Positions 43,094 to 52,146 are shown, counted from the first letter of the stretch. The stretch is 64,000 nt of DNA from Streptomyces sp. Tu6071 (GCF_000213055.1 NZ_CM001165.1:6999445-7063444); one strand, 5' to 3'. Program-made: numbers and translations. The notes: generated by a model from the letters alone, not told the origin.

Positions 43094-43867
43094 GTGGCCG
43101 AACCGGTGGCTCACCTGGACTGGGGCGGTGACGGTCCGCCCGTCCTGCTCCTGCACGGCCTCGCCGGGTACGCGGGGGAGTGGGAGCCGGTCGCCGTGCG
43201 TCTGCGCGAGCGGGGGCACCGCGTGCTCGCGATGGACCTGCGGGGGCACGGCGGCAGTGTGCGCCACCCGCGCGACACGAGCGCGAACGCGCACGCCGAC
43301 GACGTCGCCGGGCTGCTTGAGCGCCTCGGTGCCGGGCCCGCCGTACTCGTCGGGCAGTCGCTCGGTGGACGGGTGGCCCTGCGCGTCGCGGCCGAACACC
43401 CCTCCCTCGTACGGGGCCTGGCGCTCGTCGAGGCGGATGCGCGGCCCGCGTCCGGGGCGCCCGGCGATGCCGCGATCCGCTGGCTGCGGTCGTGGCCGCT
43501 GCCCTTCCCGGACCGTGCGAGCGCCGCGGCGTGGCTCGGCGGGGGAGCGGTCGGGGACGCGTGGGCGGGCGGGCTCGAAGAGCGCGACGGCGGCCTCCGG
43601 CCGCGCTTCGACGTGGACGTGCTCGCTCGGCTCTTCGACGCCCTTCTCCGCGCGCCCTCCTGGCCCGCCTGGACCGCGCCGGGACTGCCCGTCCTGCTGC
43701 TCGTCGCCGAGCACGGCATCCTCGCCCCGGCGGCGGTGCGGGCCATGCTCGCCGCACGGCCCGACGCCTGGTCCCTCGGGGTGCCGGGCGCCGGGCACGA
43801 CGTGCACCTCGAACGGCCGGACGCCGTGGCCGGGTTCCTCGACGCGTTCCTCGCGGCCCGCGTCTGA
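43094..43867 (+). CDS. alpha/beta hydrolase
   Basis: This 257-aa hydrolase has the oxyanion segment VLLLHGLAGYAGEWEPVAVR, MDLRGHGGS, the nucleophile elbow VGQSLGG and the catalytic His in GAGHDVHLERPD. The acid is probably in VLLLVAEHG or nearby. GTG 43094 has AAAGGGG seven bases upstream; the longer frame is discarded. The substrate is unknown. It converges on the MMPL gene with a 24-bp gap. Confidence 0.85.
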   Translation: MAEPVAHLDWGGDGPPVLLLHGLAGYAGEWEPVAVRLRERGHRVLAMDLRGHGGSVRHPRDTSANAHADDVAGLLERLGAGPAVLVGQSLGGRVALRVAAEHPSLVRGLALVEADARPASGAPGDAAIRWLRSWPLPFPDRASAAAWLGGGAVGDAWAGGLEERDGGLRPRFDVDVLARLFDALLRAPSWPAWTAPGLPVLLLVAEHGILAPAAVRAMLAARPDAWSLGVPGAGHDVHLERPDAVAGFLDAFLAARV

Positions 43868-43891
43868 GGTCCCCGGCCCCGGCCTCCCGGT

Positions 43892-46120
43892 TCACTCCTT
43901 GGCGCCGTCCGTGCCCGGCCTCGGTGGCAGGCTGTCGCCCTCGATGTCGACGTTCGGCACCGCCTTGTCGAGCCAGCGGGGGAGCGCCCACGCGTAGCGG
44001 CCGAGGAGGGCGAGGACGGCGGGGACGACCGTGAGGCGGACCACGAAGGCGTCGAGGAGCACACCGATCGTCAGGGCGAAGCCGATGGACTTGATGATCG
44101 GGTCGTGGTTGAAGATGAAGCCGCCGAAGACCGAGGCCATGATGAGCGCCGCCGCCGTGACGACCCGTCCGCTGCGCTCCACGCCGTGCTCGACGGCGGC
44201 GCGGGCGTCGCGGTGGTGGTGGTAGTGCTCGCGCATGCGGCTCACGAGGAAGACCTCGTAGTCCATCGCGAGCCCGAAAAGCACCCCGATGAGCAGGACG
44301 GGCAGGAAGCTGACGATCGGTGCGGCGGCGGCGACTTGGAAGATCCCGTCGAGGTGCCCGTACTGGAAGACCCACACCACCGCGCCGAGGCTCGCCGCGA
44401 TCGAGAGCAGGAAGCCGAGCACCGCCTTGAGCGGGACGAGGACCGAACGGAAGGCGATCATGAGCAGGAGCAGCGCCAGGACGACGATGATCGCGATGAA
44501 GAGCGGCAGCGCGCTGGAGAGCTTCGCCGAGACGTCGATGCCCGCGGCGGTCTGCCCGGCGACGTAGGCCGTGCCGCCCGCCCGGTCGACGGGCTTGGTC
44601 GCCTCGTCGCGCAGCCGGTGCACGAGGTCCGTCGTGCGCTGGTCGTCGGGGCCGGACTTGGGGACGACGCCGAGGACCGTGAGGGTGCCGTCCTTGTTGG
44701 TGTTGGGGGGCGCGAGGGTCGCGACGTCGGGGTCCTTCTGGACCGTCGCGGCGACCTGCTTGACGATGCCCTCGCGTTCCTTCGCGGGCACCTTCGTCCC
44801 GTCGACGGCGATGAGCAGCGTCGCGTTGAAGCCGGGGCCGAAGCCCTTCTGGAGGAGTTCGTAGCTCTTGTGCTGGGTGCTCGCCGTGGGCTGCGTCTCG
44901 TTGCTCGGCAGGCCCAGGCGCAGGCTCTTCGCGGGGACCGCGAGGGCGAGCATCCCGACGACGCACACGACGAGCACCGGGATCGGGAAGCGCGTCATGA
45001 GACGCCCCCAGGCCAGCCCCCAGGCGCCGGGCACGCGCCCGCGGCCGGGATTGCCCGTGGCGCCCGCAGCGCCCTCAGTGTCTCCGGCCCCCGCCGTCCC
45101 GCCCTGCTTCGCCTTCGGCCGCAGCCGTTCGCCGAGGAAGCCGAGGAGCGCCGGTACGAGCGTGAGCGCGACCAGTACCGCGACGAGCACCGTGCCGGCC
45201 GCCGCGAGGCCCATCACCGTCAGGAAGGGGATGCCCGCCGAGGCGAGCGCGGCGAGGGCGATGATCACGGTGACACCGGCGAAGGTGACCGCGCTGCCCG
45301 CCGTCGCGGTGGCCCGCCCGATCGAGTCGTGCACGTCCTCGTCCGGGTCCGCGAGCTGTTCGCGGTGGCGCGAGACGAGGAAGAGGGCGTAGTCGATGCC
45401 TACCGCGAGGCCGATCATCAGCGCCAAAATGGTCGCCGTGTTCGTCATCTCGATGAACCGGGACAGGAACTGCACCGTCATCACGCCCACCCCGACGCCG
45501 ATCACGGCGGTGAGCAGCGGGAGTCCGGCGGCGAGCAGCGAGCCGAGCGTGACCGCGAGGACGACGAAGGCGATGACGATGCCGATGACCTCGGCCGGGC
45601 CGCCCACCTCGACGGGCGGTGTGGAGACCGTGCCGCCGAGTTCGGCCTTGAGGCCCGCGTCGCGGGCCGGGTCGAGCGCGTCGTCGAGCTTGTCCTTCGC
45701 GGACTGCGGCACGTCCTGCGCGGGCTTGCCGAACACGGCGTCCGCGTAGGCGATCGTGCGGTCCTTCGAGACGGTGCCCGTCTTCGTGGGATCGGCGACG
45801 TCGAGGACGCCGGGGACCGCGGCGACCTTCTTGAGCGTCGCCCCGATGGCGCGCTGTTCCTTCGCGCCCGTCAGCGTGTCGCCCTTCGGCGCCTCGAAGA
45901 CGACACGCGCGGTGCCGCCCGCCGCCTCGGGGAACTTCTCCTTGAGGAGGTCCTGTGCCTCCTGCGACTCGATCCCCGGCACCGAGAACTCGGTCGACAG
46001 CTTCCCGTTGAGGGTCGTGCCGAGCCCGACCGCCACCGCGAGCAGCAGCAGCCACACCGCGAGCACTCGCCCGCGGCGGCGTGCCGCCCAACGTCCCAGC
46101 GCGTACAAACGTTGTGCCAC
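43892..46120 (-). CDS. MMPL/RND-family transporter
   Basis: This 742-aa membrane protein has the MMPL layout: TM1 at the N-terminus, a first extracytoplasmic domain, five TMs including LALMIGLAVGIDYALFLVSR HR, a second extracytoplasmic domain and a second TM bundle with VLFGLAMDYEVFLVSRMREH. Both Asp-Tyr pairs in TM4 and TM10 expected for proton coupling are present. GTG 46120 has GGGAGAA seven bases upstream. A divergent TetR gene lies 143 bp away with repeat sites between. It may export lipids or drugs. Confidence 0.88.
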   Translation of the reverse strand: MAQRLYALGRWAARRRGRVLAVWLLLLAVAVGLGTTLNGKLSTEFSVPGIESQEAQDLLKEKFPEAAGGTARVVFEAPKGDTLTGAKEQRAIGATLKKVAAVPGVLDVADPTKTGTVSKDRTIAYADAVFGKPAQDVPQSAKDKLDDALDPARDAGLKAELGGTVSTPPVEVGGPAEVIGIVIAFVVLAVTLGSLLAAGLPLLTAVIGVGVGVMTVQFLSRFIEMTNTATILALMIGLAVGIDYALFLVSRHREQLADPDEDVHDSIGRATATAGSAVTFAGVTVIIALAALASAGIPFLTVMGLAAAGTVLVAVLVALTLVPALLGFLGERLRPKAKQGGTAGAGDTEGAAGATGNPGRGRVPGAWGLAWGRLMTRFPIPVLVVCVVGMLALAVPAKSLRLGLPSNETQPTASTQHKSYELLQKGFGPGFNATLLIAVDGTKVPAKEREGIVKQVAATVQKDPDVATLAPPNTNKDGTLTVLGVVPKSGPDDQRTTDLVHRLRDEATKPVDRAGGTAYVAGQTAAGIDVSAKLSSALPLFIAIIVVLALLLLMIAFRSVLVPLKAVLGFLLSIAASLGAVVWVFQYGHLDGIFQVAAAAPIVSFLPVLLIGVLFGLAMDYEVFLVSRMREHYHHHRDARAAVEHGVERSGRVVTAAALIMASVFGGFIFNHDPIIKSIGFALTIGVLLDAFVVRLTVVPAVLALLGRYAWALPRWLDKAVPNVDIEGDSLPPRPGTDGAKE

Positions 46121-46176
46121 GGCAGGCTTCTCCCGTTCAAGGCTGTGCTCCGCGCGGACCGGCTCCGCGAGATTTC

Positions 46177-46218
46177 TGCACTCTAGTGCATCTTTGCAGT
46201 CATCGGTAAATTTGCAGT
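46177..46218. promoter_or_regulatory. TetR operator candidates between mmpL-like and tetR-like genes
   Basis: TGCAC-TCTA-GTGCA (46177-46190) is a perfect inverted repeat. TTTGCAGT occurs twice in direct orientation (46193-46200, 46211-46218). The cluster is in AT-richer DNA in the divergent spacer and shares the TGCA core with the palindrome. Confidence 0.6.
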
Positions 46219-46263
46219 GCGCCGAAGGCTCGTGGCGGCGCGTCCCTCGCTATGCTCGATGTC

Positions 46264-46884
46264 ATGCACAGGGTCACTGACGGGGCGGGGTTGCGGGAGC
46301 GGGGCAAGGCCAAACGGCGGGCCGCCATCACGCGCGCGGCCTTCGAGCTCTTCGCCGAGCAGGGCTTCGACGCCACGACGGTCGCGGAGATCGCCGCCGC
46401 CGCCGAGGTCTCGCCGCGCACCGTGACCCTCTACTTCCGCTCCAAGCAGGACATCGCCTTCGCCACGTTCGACAGTTCCGTCGAAGCGCTCACCGAGGCC
46501 CTGCGCTCGCGTGCCCCCGGTCTCCCCGCCGTACACGCCCTGGAGAGCTGGTTGCGCGAGGAACTCGCCTGTCACGACGACCTCGACGAGATGGGCGTGC
46601 GCATGTTCGAGGCGAACCCCGAGCTGCGGGCGGTGAAGACGGCGCGCATGGCGGCCGTCATCGAGGAGGGCGCCAGCATCCTCGCCGAGGACACCGGGCA
46701 GCGGCCGGGCTCCCTCGGTCCCCGCCTCGCCGCCGCCGCGGCTGCCGCCGTCATCACCGAGATCGTCGAGCACCCCGAGGGCGCCGACCGCAACGGGGCG
46801 ATCACCCTCGCGATGGCGTTCCTCAGGGGCGGCGTGGACGCGATGATCGCCTCGGAGAACGAGAAGCAGGCCGCCGGGACGTAG
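46264..46884 (+). CDS. TetR-family transcriptional regulator
   Basis: This protein of about 206 aa has the TetR HTH: RRAAITRAAFELFAEQGFDA, then TTVAEIAAAAEVSPRTVTLY and FRSKQDIAF. The C-terminal ligand domain is AEAAAAAVITEIVEHPEG-like and all-helical. ATG 46264 fits a leaderless transcript (TATGCT seven bases upstream); ATG 46252 lies inside that -10 and lacks a ribosome-binding site. It is divergent from the MMPL transporter and is very likely its repressor. Confidence 0.85.
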   Translation: MHRVTDGAGLRERGKAKRRAAITRAAFELFAEQGFDATTVAEIAAAAEVSPRTVTLYFRSKQDIAFATFDSSVEALTEALRSRAPGLPAVHALESWLREELACHDDLDEMGVRMFEANPELRAVKTARMAAVIEEGASILAEDTGQRPGSLGPRLAAAAAAAVITEIVEHPEGADRNGAITLAMAFLRGGVDAMIASENEKQAAGT

Positions 46885-46900
46885 CCGCGCCCGAAAGCCT

Positions 46901-46930
46901 TTGACACGGCCCCGGGGCTCCCCGCATGAT
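46901..46930 (+). promoter_or_regulatory. consensus promoter of GNAT gene
   Basis: TTGACA (46901-46906), an 18-bp gap and CATGAT (46925-46930) place a transcription start at about 46938, exactly at an in-frame ATG. The upstream ATG at 46926 is part of the -10 element. Confidence 0.65.
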
Positions 46931-46937
46931 CGTCCGC

Positions 46938-47423
46938 ATGCTGATACGCGAGGCCACGGCGGCCGACTGGCAGGCCGTCTGGCCCTTCTTCCGCGACATC
47001 TGCGCGGCGGGCGAGACCTTCGCCTACCCCCTCCACCCCTCGGAGGAGGAGGCCCGCGCGATGTGGATGCTGCCCGCCCCGGCGCACGTCGTCGTCGCCG
47101 AGGAGGCGGGCACCGTCCTCGGCACCGCGAACATGTACGCCAACCGTTCCGGCAACGGCGCGCACGTGGCGAGCGCGAGCTACATGGTCGACCCCGCGCA
47201 CCAGGGCCGCGGCACGGGCCGCGCCCTCGTCGCGTACAGCCTCGACTGGGCGCGCGCGGCGGGCTTCCGCCGTATCCAGTACAACGCCGTCGTCGAGACC
47301 AACGCCCCCGCCCTCGCCCTCTACCGCGACCTCGGCTTCGAGATCCTCGGCACCCTCCCCGAGGGCTTCCGCCACCCGCGGCTCGGATACGTGGGGCTCC
47401 ACAGCCTGCACCGGGCGCTGTAG
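46938..47423 (+). CDS. GNAT N-acetyltransferase (phosphinothricin-acetyltransferase-like)
   Basis: This 161-aa acetyltransferase resembles the PAT/YncA group: MLIREATAADWQAVWPFFRD, AHVASASYMVDPAHQGRGTG for the acetyl-CoA loop, RRIQYNAVVETNAPALALYR and the closing GFRHPRLGYVGLHSLHR. ATG 46938 is chosen over ATG 46926 because a TTGACA/CATGAT promoter predicts a leaderless message at 46938. The substrate is unknown. Confidence 0.85.
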   Translation: MLIREATAADWQAVWPFFRDICAAGETFAYPLHPSEEEARAMWMLPAPAHVVVAEEAGTVLGTANMYANRSGNGAHVASASYMVDPAHQGRGTGRALVAYSLDWARAAGFRRIQYNAVVETNAPALALYRDLGFEILGTLPEGFRHPRLGYVGLHSLHRAL

Positions 47424-47466
47424 CGGCGGGGCAGGCGCGACGGCCCGGCGGGGGCCCGTCCCCGTG

Positions 47467-47502
47467 CGGGAGGCAGACGCCGTACGGGAGGCAGACTCCG
47501 TA
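47467..47502. repeat. 18-bp tandem duplication
   Basis: CGGGAGGCAGACGCCGTA (47467-47484) is followed at once by CGGGAGGCAGACTCCGTA. It lies in the 106-bp spacer between two convergent genes. Confidence 0.7.
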
Positions 47503-47529
47503 CGGGCGCGAGCCCCGCACCGTCCCGCC

Positions 47530-49125
47530 TCACTCCCGTTTCTTCCCCTTGCCGTCCCCCGTTCCCGCCCCGTGCCAGGGGTGCCGCAGCCGTACCCACA
47601 CGTCCCGTGCCTGGCGCCCGGCATGGATGCGGCTGCGGGCGACGAGGCGCCGGGCCTGCTCGCTCGTCTCGACCATCGGCCCCGAGCCGCGGAGCGGACG
47701 GCCCGCCGTCTCGTGCAGGAAGAGCGTCGAGACGAGCCCGATCACCCCCGCCACCATCAGGTAGTACGCGGGCACCATCTCGTTGCCCGTCGCCTCCACC
47801 AGCGCCGAGGCGAAGAGCGGGGTCGTACCGCCGAAGAGCGAGACCGAGATGTTGAACGCGATCGACAGGGCCCCGTACCTGATCCGCGTCGGGAAGAGCG
47901 CCGGAAGTGTCGAGGCGGACGTGCCCGCGAAGGTCACGAGCAGCAGCCCGAGCATGCCGCTGCCGATCGCCGGGAGCAGGATGCCGCCCTGACGGATGAG
48001 CAGGAACGCGGGGATGGAGAAGACGATGAGCGCGATGCTGCCGAAGAAGAAGACCGGGCGCCGCCCCCAGCGGTCCGAACTGCGGCCCACCGTCGTGATG
48101 GTGAGCACCACGAGGACCATGGTGCCGAGCACGAGGAGCTGCGCGGTCGTCTCGGACTCGCCGAGCGTCTCGGACATGTACGTCGGCAGGTAGGACGTGA
48201 CCATGTAGTTGGTCACGTTGTAGAGCAGGACGAGCCCCATGCAGATGAGGATCGCCTCCCAGTGGTGGGCGAAGATGTCCCTCAGCCTGCCCTTGCCGGA
48301 CTGCCGAGCCTCCTCGACCGGGTCGCCCTCCGCGAGCGCCTCCTCGCGGTCCTCCTCCTCGCGCTGGAAGGCGGGTGTCTCCTCCAGCTTGAGCCGCAGG
48401 TAGAGCCCGATGATGCCGAGCGGCCCCGCGACGAAGAACGGGATGCGCCAGCCCCAGTCGGTGAGGCCGTCCTCGCCGAGCACCGTGGTCAGGACCGTGA
48501 CGAGACCCGAGCCGAGCGAGTAGCCGACGAAGGTCCCGAAGTCGAGCCAGCTCCCGAAGAACCCGCGCCGCTTGTCGGGCGCGTACTCGGCGATGTACGT
48601 CGTCGCGCCCGCGTACTCGCCGCCGGTCGAGAAGCCCTGCACGAGCCTGCACACGAGCAGCAGGATCGGCGCGGCGAAGCCGACCGAGGCGTACGTGGGC
48701 AGCACGCCGACGGCGAAGGTGCTCGCCGCCATCATGATGATGGTGACGGCGAGCACTTTCTGCCGCCCGATCCGGTCCCCGAGCGGCCCGAAGACCAGCC
48801 CGCCGAGGGGCCGCACGAGGAACGCCGCCGCGAAGGTCGCGAAGGTCTGCACGACCTGCGCGCCCGGTGAGCTGGACGGGAAGAAGACCTTCCCGAGCGT
48901 GCCCGCGAGATAGGCGTAGACCCCGAAGTCGAACCACTCGATGGTGTTGCCGAGCGCCGCCGCGGTCACCGCGCGCCGGATGCGTGGCGGATCGGTCACC
49001 GTCACGTCCTGGGCCGCGTACATCTTCTTGCGGCGGCGCAGCAGGGTCCGCAGCATCCGGTCGGTGGCCTGCCGGTCACCTCTCCTGGCCCGGTCCGTGC
49101 TGGGCCGCCGTGTCGGTTCCGGCAT
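47530..49125 (-). CDS. ProP-type MFS (MHS family) symporter
   Basis: This 531-aa metabolite:H+ symporter resembles ProP or ShiA. It has AALGNTIEWFDFGVYAYLAG (family signature), FLVRPLGGLVFGPLGDRIGR for motif A, RLVQGFSTGGEYAGATTYIA, and ALFPTRIRYGALSIAFNISV. A 50-residue basic N-terminal extension and a basic C-terminal tail flank the 12-TM core. ATG 49125 follows gagggagcggg. It probably takes up an osmolyte or organic acid. Confidence 0.85.
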   Translation of the reverse strand: MPEPTRRPSTDRARRGDRQATDRMLRTLLRRRKKMYAAQDVTVTDPPRIRRAVTAAALGNTIEWFDFGVYAYLAGTLGKVFFPSSSPGAQVVQTFATFAAAFLVRPLGGLVFGPLGDRIGRQKVLAVTIIMMAASTFAVGVLPTYASVGFAAPILLLVCRLVQGFSTGGEYAGATTYIAEYAPDKRRGFFGSWLDFGTFVGYSLGSGLVTVLTTVLGEDGLTDWGWRIPFFVAGPLGIIGLYLRLKLEETPAFQREEEDREEALAEGDPVEEARQSGKGRLRDIFAHHWEAILICMGLVLLYNVTNYMVTSYLPTYMSETLGESETTAQLLVLGTMVLVVLTITTVGRSSDRWGRRPVFFFGSIALIVFSIPAFLLIRQGGILLPAIGSGMLGLLLVTFAGTSASTLPALFPTRIRYGALSIAFNISVSLFGGTTPLFASALVEATGNEMVPAYYLMVAGVIGLVSTLFLHETAGRPLRGSGPMVETSEQARRLVARSRIHAGRQARDVWVRLRHPWHGAGTGDGKGKKRE

Positions 49126-49367
49126 CCCGCTCCCTCTCCCCGTCTCGTACGGTCCCGTACGGGTTTCGCCGCCCCCCTCCCGCTACGGGGGCGGCCCGCC
49201 CTCCGTACCCTCCTTGCCTCACGCCCCCGGCGCCGCGCGGCACGGCCGAAGAGGTGAGGACACAGCCCGTACGGTCCACCGCGAAGGCCCGCCTGAGCGG
49301 CCCGGAGCGGGGTACGCGGAGGCTGTGCGTGTCTCCTGCACGTACGACGGGGAGGGAGCGAGGACCC

Positions 49368-50435
49368 ATGAGCGAGGCCGACGACGTCAGGACGCGGGAC
49401 GGCGGGACGCGGGTGGCGGGGGAGCGGGAAGCGGGCGCCGCCCAGCCGGGCGAGGCGGACGGCGCCAAGCCGGCCGAGGCGGACAACGCCACGCGCGCCG
49501 CCGGGAGCAGTGACGCGCACACCAAGCTGACGGTCTGGATCGCGCTCGCCGCGAACCTCGTCATCGCCGTCGCGAAACTCGTCGGGGGGCTCTTCGCCGG
49601 CTCGCCCGCGCTGCTCTCGGAGGCCGCGCACTCCGTGGCCGACAGCTTCAACGAGGTCTTCCTGCTCGCCGCGCTGCGCCGCAGCAAGCGGCCCGCCGAC
49701 CCGGGCCACCCCTTCGGCTACGGCAAGGAGCGCTACTTCTGGTCGCTGCTCGCGGCCGTCGGCATCTTCGTCATGGGCGGCTGCTTCTCCGTCTTCCAGG
49801 GCGTGGAGGCGCTGCGCTCCTCGGGCGAGGAGTCGACGAGCGGGTACATCGTCGGGCTCGTCGTGCTCGGCGTCGCCTTCCTCGCCGAGGGCACCTCGCT
49901 GGCGCGGGCGCTGATCCAGGTGCGCGGCCAGGAGGGCGGAATCGGCTCCGACCCCGCGCTGCGCACGGTCGTCGCGGAGGACGGCACGGCGGTCCTCGGT
50001 GTCCTGCTCGCCATCGCCGGTATGGCGCTGCACATGACGACCGGGCAGGTGGTCTACGAGGCCGCCGCCTCGCTCGCCATCGGCGTGCTGCTGCTCTTCG
50101 TCGCCTTCAAGCTCGGCGCCGACGCGCGCGATCAGCTCATCGGCGAGGGCGCCGACCCGGAGACCCGCGAGGCGATCGCCGCGTACCTCGACGAACAGGC
50201 GGAGATCGACGGCGTGGCCACCCTCCTCACCATGCGCCTCGGCCAGGACTCGCTCCTCGTCGCGGCCCGCGTGGACCTCGCCCCGGGCCACGAGAGCGAG
50301 AAGCTCGAACTGGTCATGGAGCGCGTCAAGGCCGGTCTCACGGCCCGCTGGCCCGAGGCCGACCAGGTCTTCCTGGACGTCACGGAGGCCCCGGAGGCGA
50401 CGAAGGACCACACGACCCCGGACCTGACGGCCTGA
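49368..50435 (+). CDS. cation diffusion facilitator (CDF) transporter
   Basis: This 355-aa CDF protein has a disordered acidic N-terminus of about 50 residues, then six TM segments. TM2 carries SEAAHSVADSFNE with the metal site and the signature HPFGYGKERYFWSLLAA follows. TM5 is VVAEDGTAVLGVLLAIAGMA, and a C-terminal cytoplasmic domain ends the protein. It should export Zn2+, Fe2+ or Mn2+ against protons. The ATG at 49368 has ggagggag upstream. It is divergent from the ProP-like gene. Confidence 0.87.
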   Translation: MSEADDVRTRDGGTRVAGEREAGAAQPGEADGAKPAEADNATRAAGSSDAHTKLTVWIALAANLVIAVAKLVGGLFAGSPALLSEAAHSVADSFNEVFLLAALRRSKRPADPGHPFGYGKERYFWSLLAAVGIFVMGGCFSVFQGVEALRSSGEESTSGYIVGLVVLGVAFLAEGTSLARALIQVRGQEGGIGSDPALRTVVAEDGTAVLGVLLAIAGMALHMTTGQVVYEAAASLAIGVLLLFVAFKLGADARDQLIGEGADPETREAIAAYLDEQAEIDGVATLLTMRLGQDSLLVAARVDLAPGHESEKLELVMERVKAGLTARWPEADQVFLDVTEAPEATKDHTTPDLTA

Positions 50436-50449
50436 GCGGCGGGCGGGGA

Positions 50450-50725
50450 CGTGTGAGCACGGTGCGTCAGGCCGCCGCGACCGGCGCGAGCCGGGCGCGG
50501 CGGCCGACTCGTGCGCGGGGGCGATGCCCACGATGCGGCGGTCCCGCTTGTCCCCGCGAAGCTCCGGGGCGCCCCGGCGGCTCGGCTCGCCGGCCCTCGG
50601 GTCCACCGTCGGCGGCGACACCCCGAGCCGTTGGGCGCCGGCGCGCGCGCCGCTGCGTCGGCGGAAAGGCCGTCGAAGGCCCGTACCCCGTCCTCGCCTT
50701 GAGCCTGCGCGAAGGGGCCTCCCAC
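50450..50725 (-). pseudogene. decayed MarR-like regulator
   Basis: On the minus strand at about 50636-50517 one frame reads AQRLGVSPPTVDPRAGEPSR and then DKRDRRIVGIAP, closely resembling the recognition helix and wing of MarR proteins, but the stretch between is scrambled and no intact MarR frame surrounds it. A different frame upstream (RAFDGLSADAAARA) looks like further broken regulator sequence, implying frameshifts. It is divergent from the MFS gene at 50947, the position where a MarR repressor would be expected. It could also be a chance match. Confidence 0.4.
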
Positions 50726-50946
50726 CTGACGTGCCTGCCCGGCTTGTCGCCGGGATCAGCGGCGCCGTCACCGGCGTACTCGGCGACGTGGTGCGCGGAC
50801 AACTCGTCAGCACCCTGGAGGGCGTCCCCCCAGGGACGTTCCGGCGTCGCGGGCACGCTCGTCCGACACCCTCTCCACGGCCGCCCGCTGACACCCTGTC
50901 CCGGGCCGCCCGCGCGGCCGGGGACGGCGCGGCCTACCGTGGCTCC

Positions 50947-52146
50947 ATGACCGCGCCCCGTCCCCGCTTCCCGCACGGTTACCCGCTCGCCGCCGCCGTC
51001 TTCGCCGTCGGCATGGCGGGCACGACCCTGCCGACCCCGCTCTACGGCCTCTACCGCGAACAACTCGGCTTCGGTCAGCTCATGGTGACGATCGTCTTCG
51101 CCGTGTACGCGGTCGGCGTCATCGCGGTGCTGCTCCTCGCCGGGAACTGGTCCGACCTCGCGGGGCGGCGCGCCGCCGTGTGGTGGGGCCTCGGCCTCTC
51201 CGCCGCGAGCGCGCTGTGCTTCGTCTTCGAGGGCGGACTGCCCGCCCTCTTCGCCGGACGGCTCCTCTCCGGCTTCTCCGCCGGGCTCTTCTCCGGCGCC
51301 GCCACCGCCTACGTGCTCGACCTCGCCCCGAAACGCCACGCCGCCCGCGCCTCGCTCGCCGCCACCGCGGCGAACATGGGCGGCCTCGGCTGCGGCCCCC
51401 TCGTCGCCGGAATCCTCGCCGAGTACGCCCGCTGGCCGCTGCGCCTGCCCTACCTCGTCCACCTCGGCCTCGTCGTGCTCGCCGCGCTCGCGCTGCTCAC
51501 GCTCCCCGAACCGGTGGCCGACGCGCGCCCCCGCGCCCGGCCCCGCCCGCGCGGGCTCGCCGTGCCGCCCGAGGTGCGCGGCGTCTTCGTCCCCGCCTCC
51601 TGCGCGGCCTTCGCCGGTTTCGCGCTGCTCGGCCTCTTCACCGCCGTCTCACCGAGCTTCCTGGGCCAGACCCTCGGCGTGCACAACCTCGCGGCGACCG
51701 GACTCGTCGTCTTCCTCGTCTTCGCCGGGTCCATCGCCGGACAGAGCGCCTTCGGCCGCTTCGGGGTGCGGCGCGCGCTGCCCACGGGCTGCTTCGTGCT
51801 CGTCGCCGGGCTCCTCCTGGTCGCCGCCGGACTCGCCTGGGAGAGCCTGTGGCTCCTGATCGCGGGCGGCGTGCTCGGCGGCTTCGGGCAGGGACTCGCC
51901 TTCCGCGCCGGGACCACCGCGGTCGGCGTGCGGGCACCCGCCGAGCGGCGCGGCGCCACGCTCTCCGCGTACTTCGTCCTCGCCTACATCGGCATCTCCG
52001 TGCCCGTCATCGCGGTCGGCGCCCTCGCCGAGGGCGTCGGGCTGCGCACGGCGGGACTCACCTTCTCCTTCTGCGTCCTCGCCCTCGCCGCCGGGGTCGG
52101 CGCCTACGTCCTGCGCCCCCGCGTGCGCGCGCTGCTGCCGCACTGA
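50947..52146 (+). CDS. MFS transporter
   Basis: This 399-aa major facilitator begins YPLAAAVFAVGMAGTTLPTP and has motif A-like NWSDLAGRRAAVWWG, RLLSGFSAGLFSGAATAYVL and RRGATLSAYFVLAYIGISVP. There are 12 predicted helices. ATG 50947 has TACCGT six bases upstream and no Shine-Dalgarno sequence, so it may be leaderless. The upstream 500 bp carry a broken MarR-like remnant. The substrate is unknown. Confidence 0.84.
   Translation: MTAPRPRFPHGYPLAAAVFAVGMAGTTLPTPLYGLYREQLGFGQLMVTIVFAVYAVGVIAVLLLAGNWSDLAGRRAAVWWGLGLSAASALCFVFEGGLPALFAGRLLSGFSAGLFSGAATAYVLDLAPKRHAARASLAATAANMGGLGCGPLVAGILAEYARWPLRLPYLVHLGLVVLAALALLTLPEPVADARPRARPRPRGLAVPPEVRGVFVPASCAAFAGFALLGLFTAVSPSFLGQTLGVHNLAATGLVVFLVFAGSIAGQSAFGRFGVRRALPTGCFVLVAGLLLVAAGLAWESLWLLIAGGVLGGFGQGLAFRAGTTAVGVRAPAERRGATLSAYFVLAYIGISVPVIAVGALAEGVGLRTAGLTFSFCVLALAAGVGAYVLRPRVRALLPH

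Noticed and set aside
42159..44966. 935-codon minus-strand frame running through the repeats and hydrolase
   Set aside because: Its repeated HGITAS-like and PVLPIT-like peptides are by-products of the 8-bp and 18-bp DNA repeats; its right part is only the MMPL gene read in another frame.
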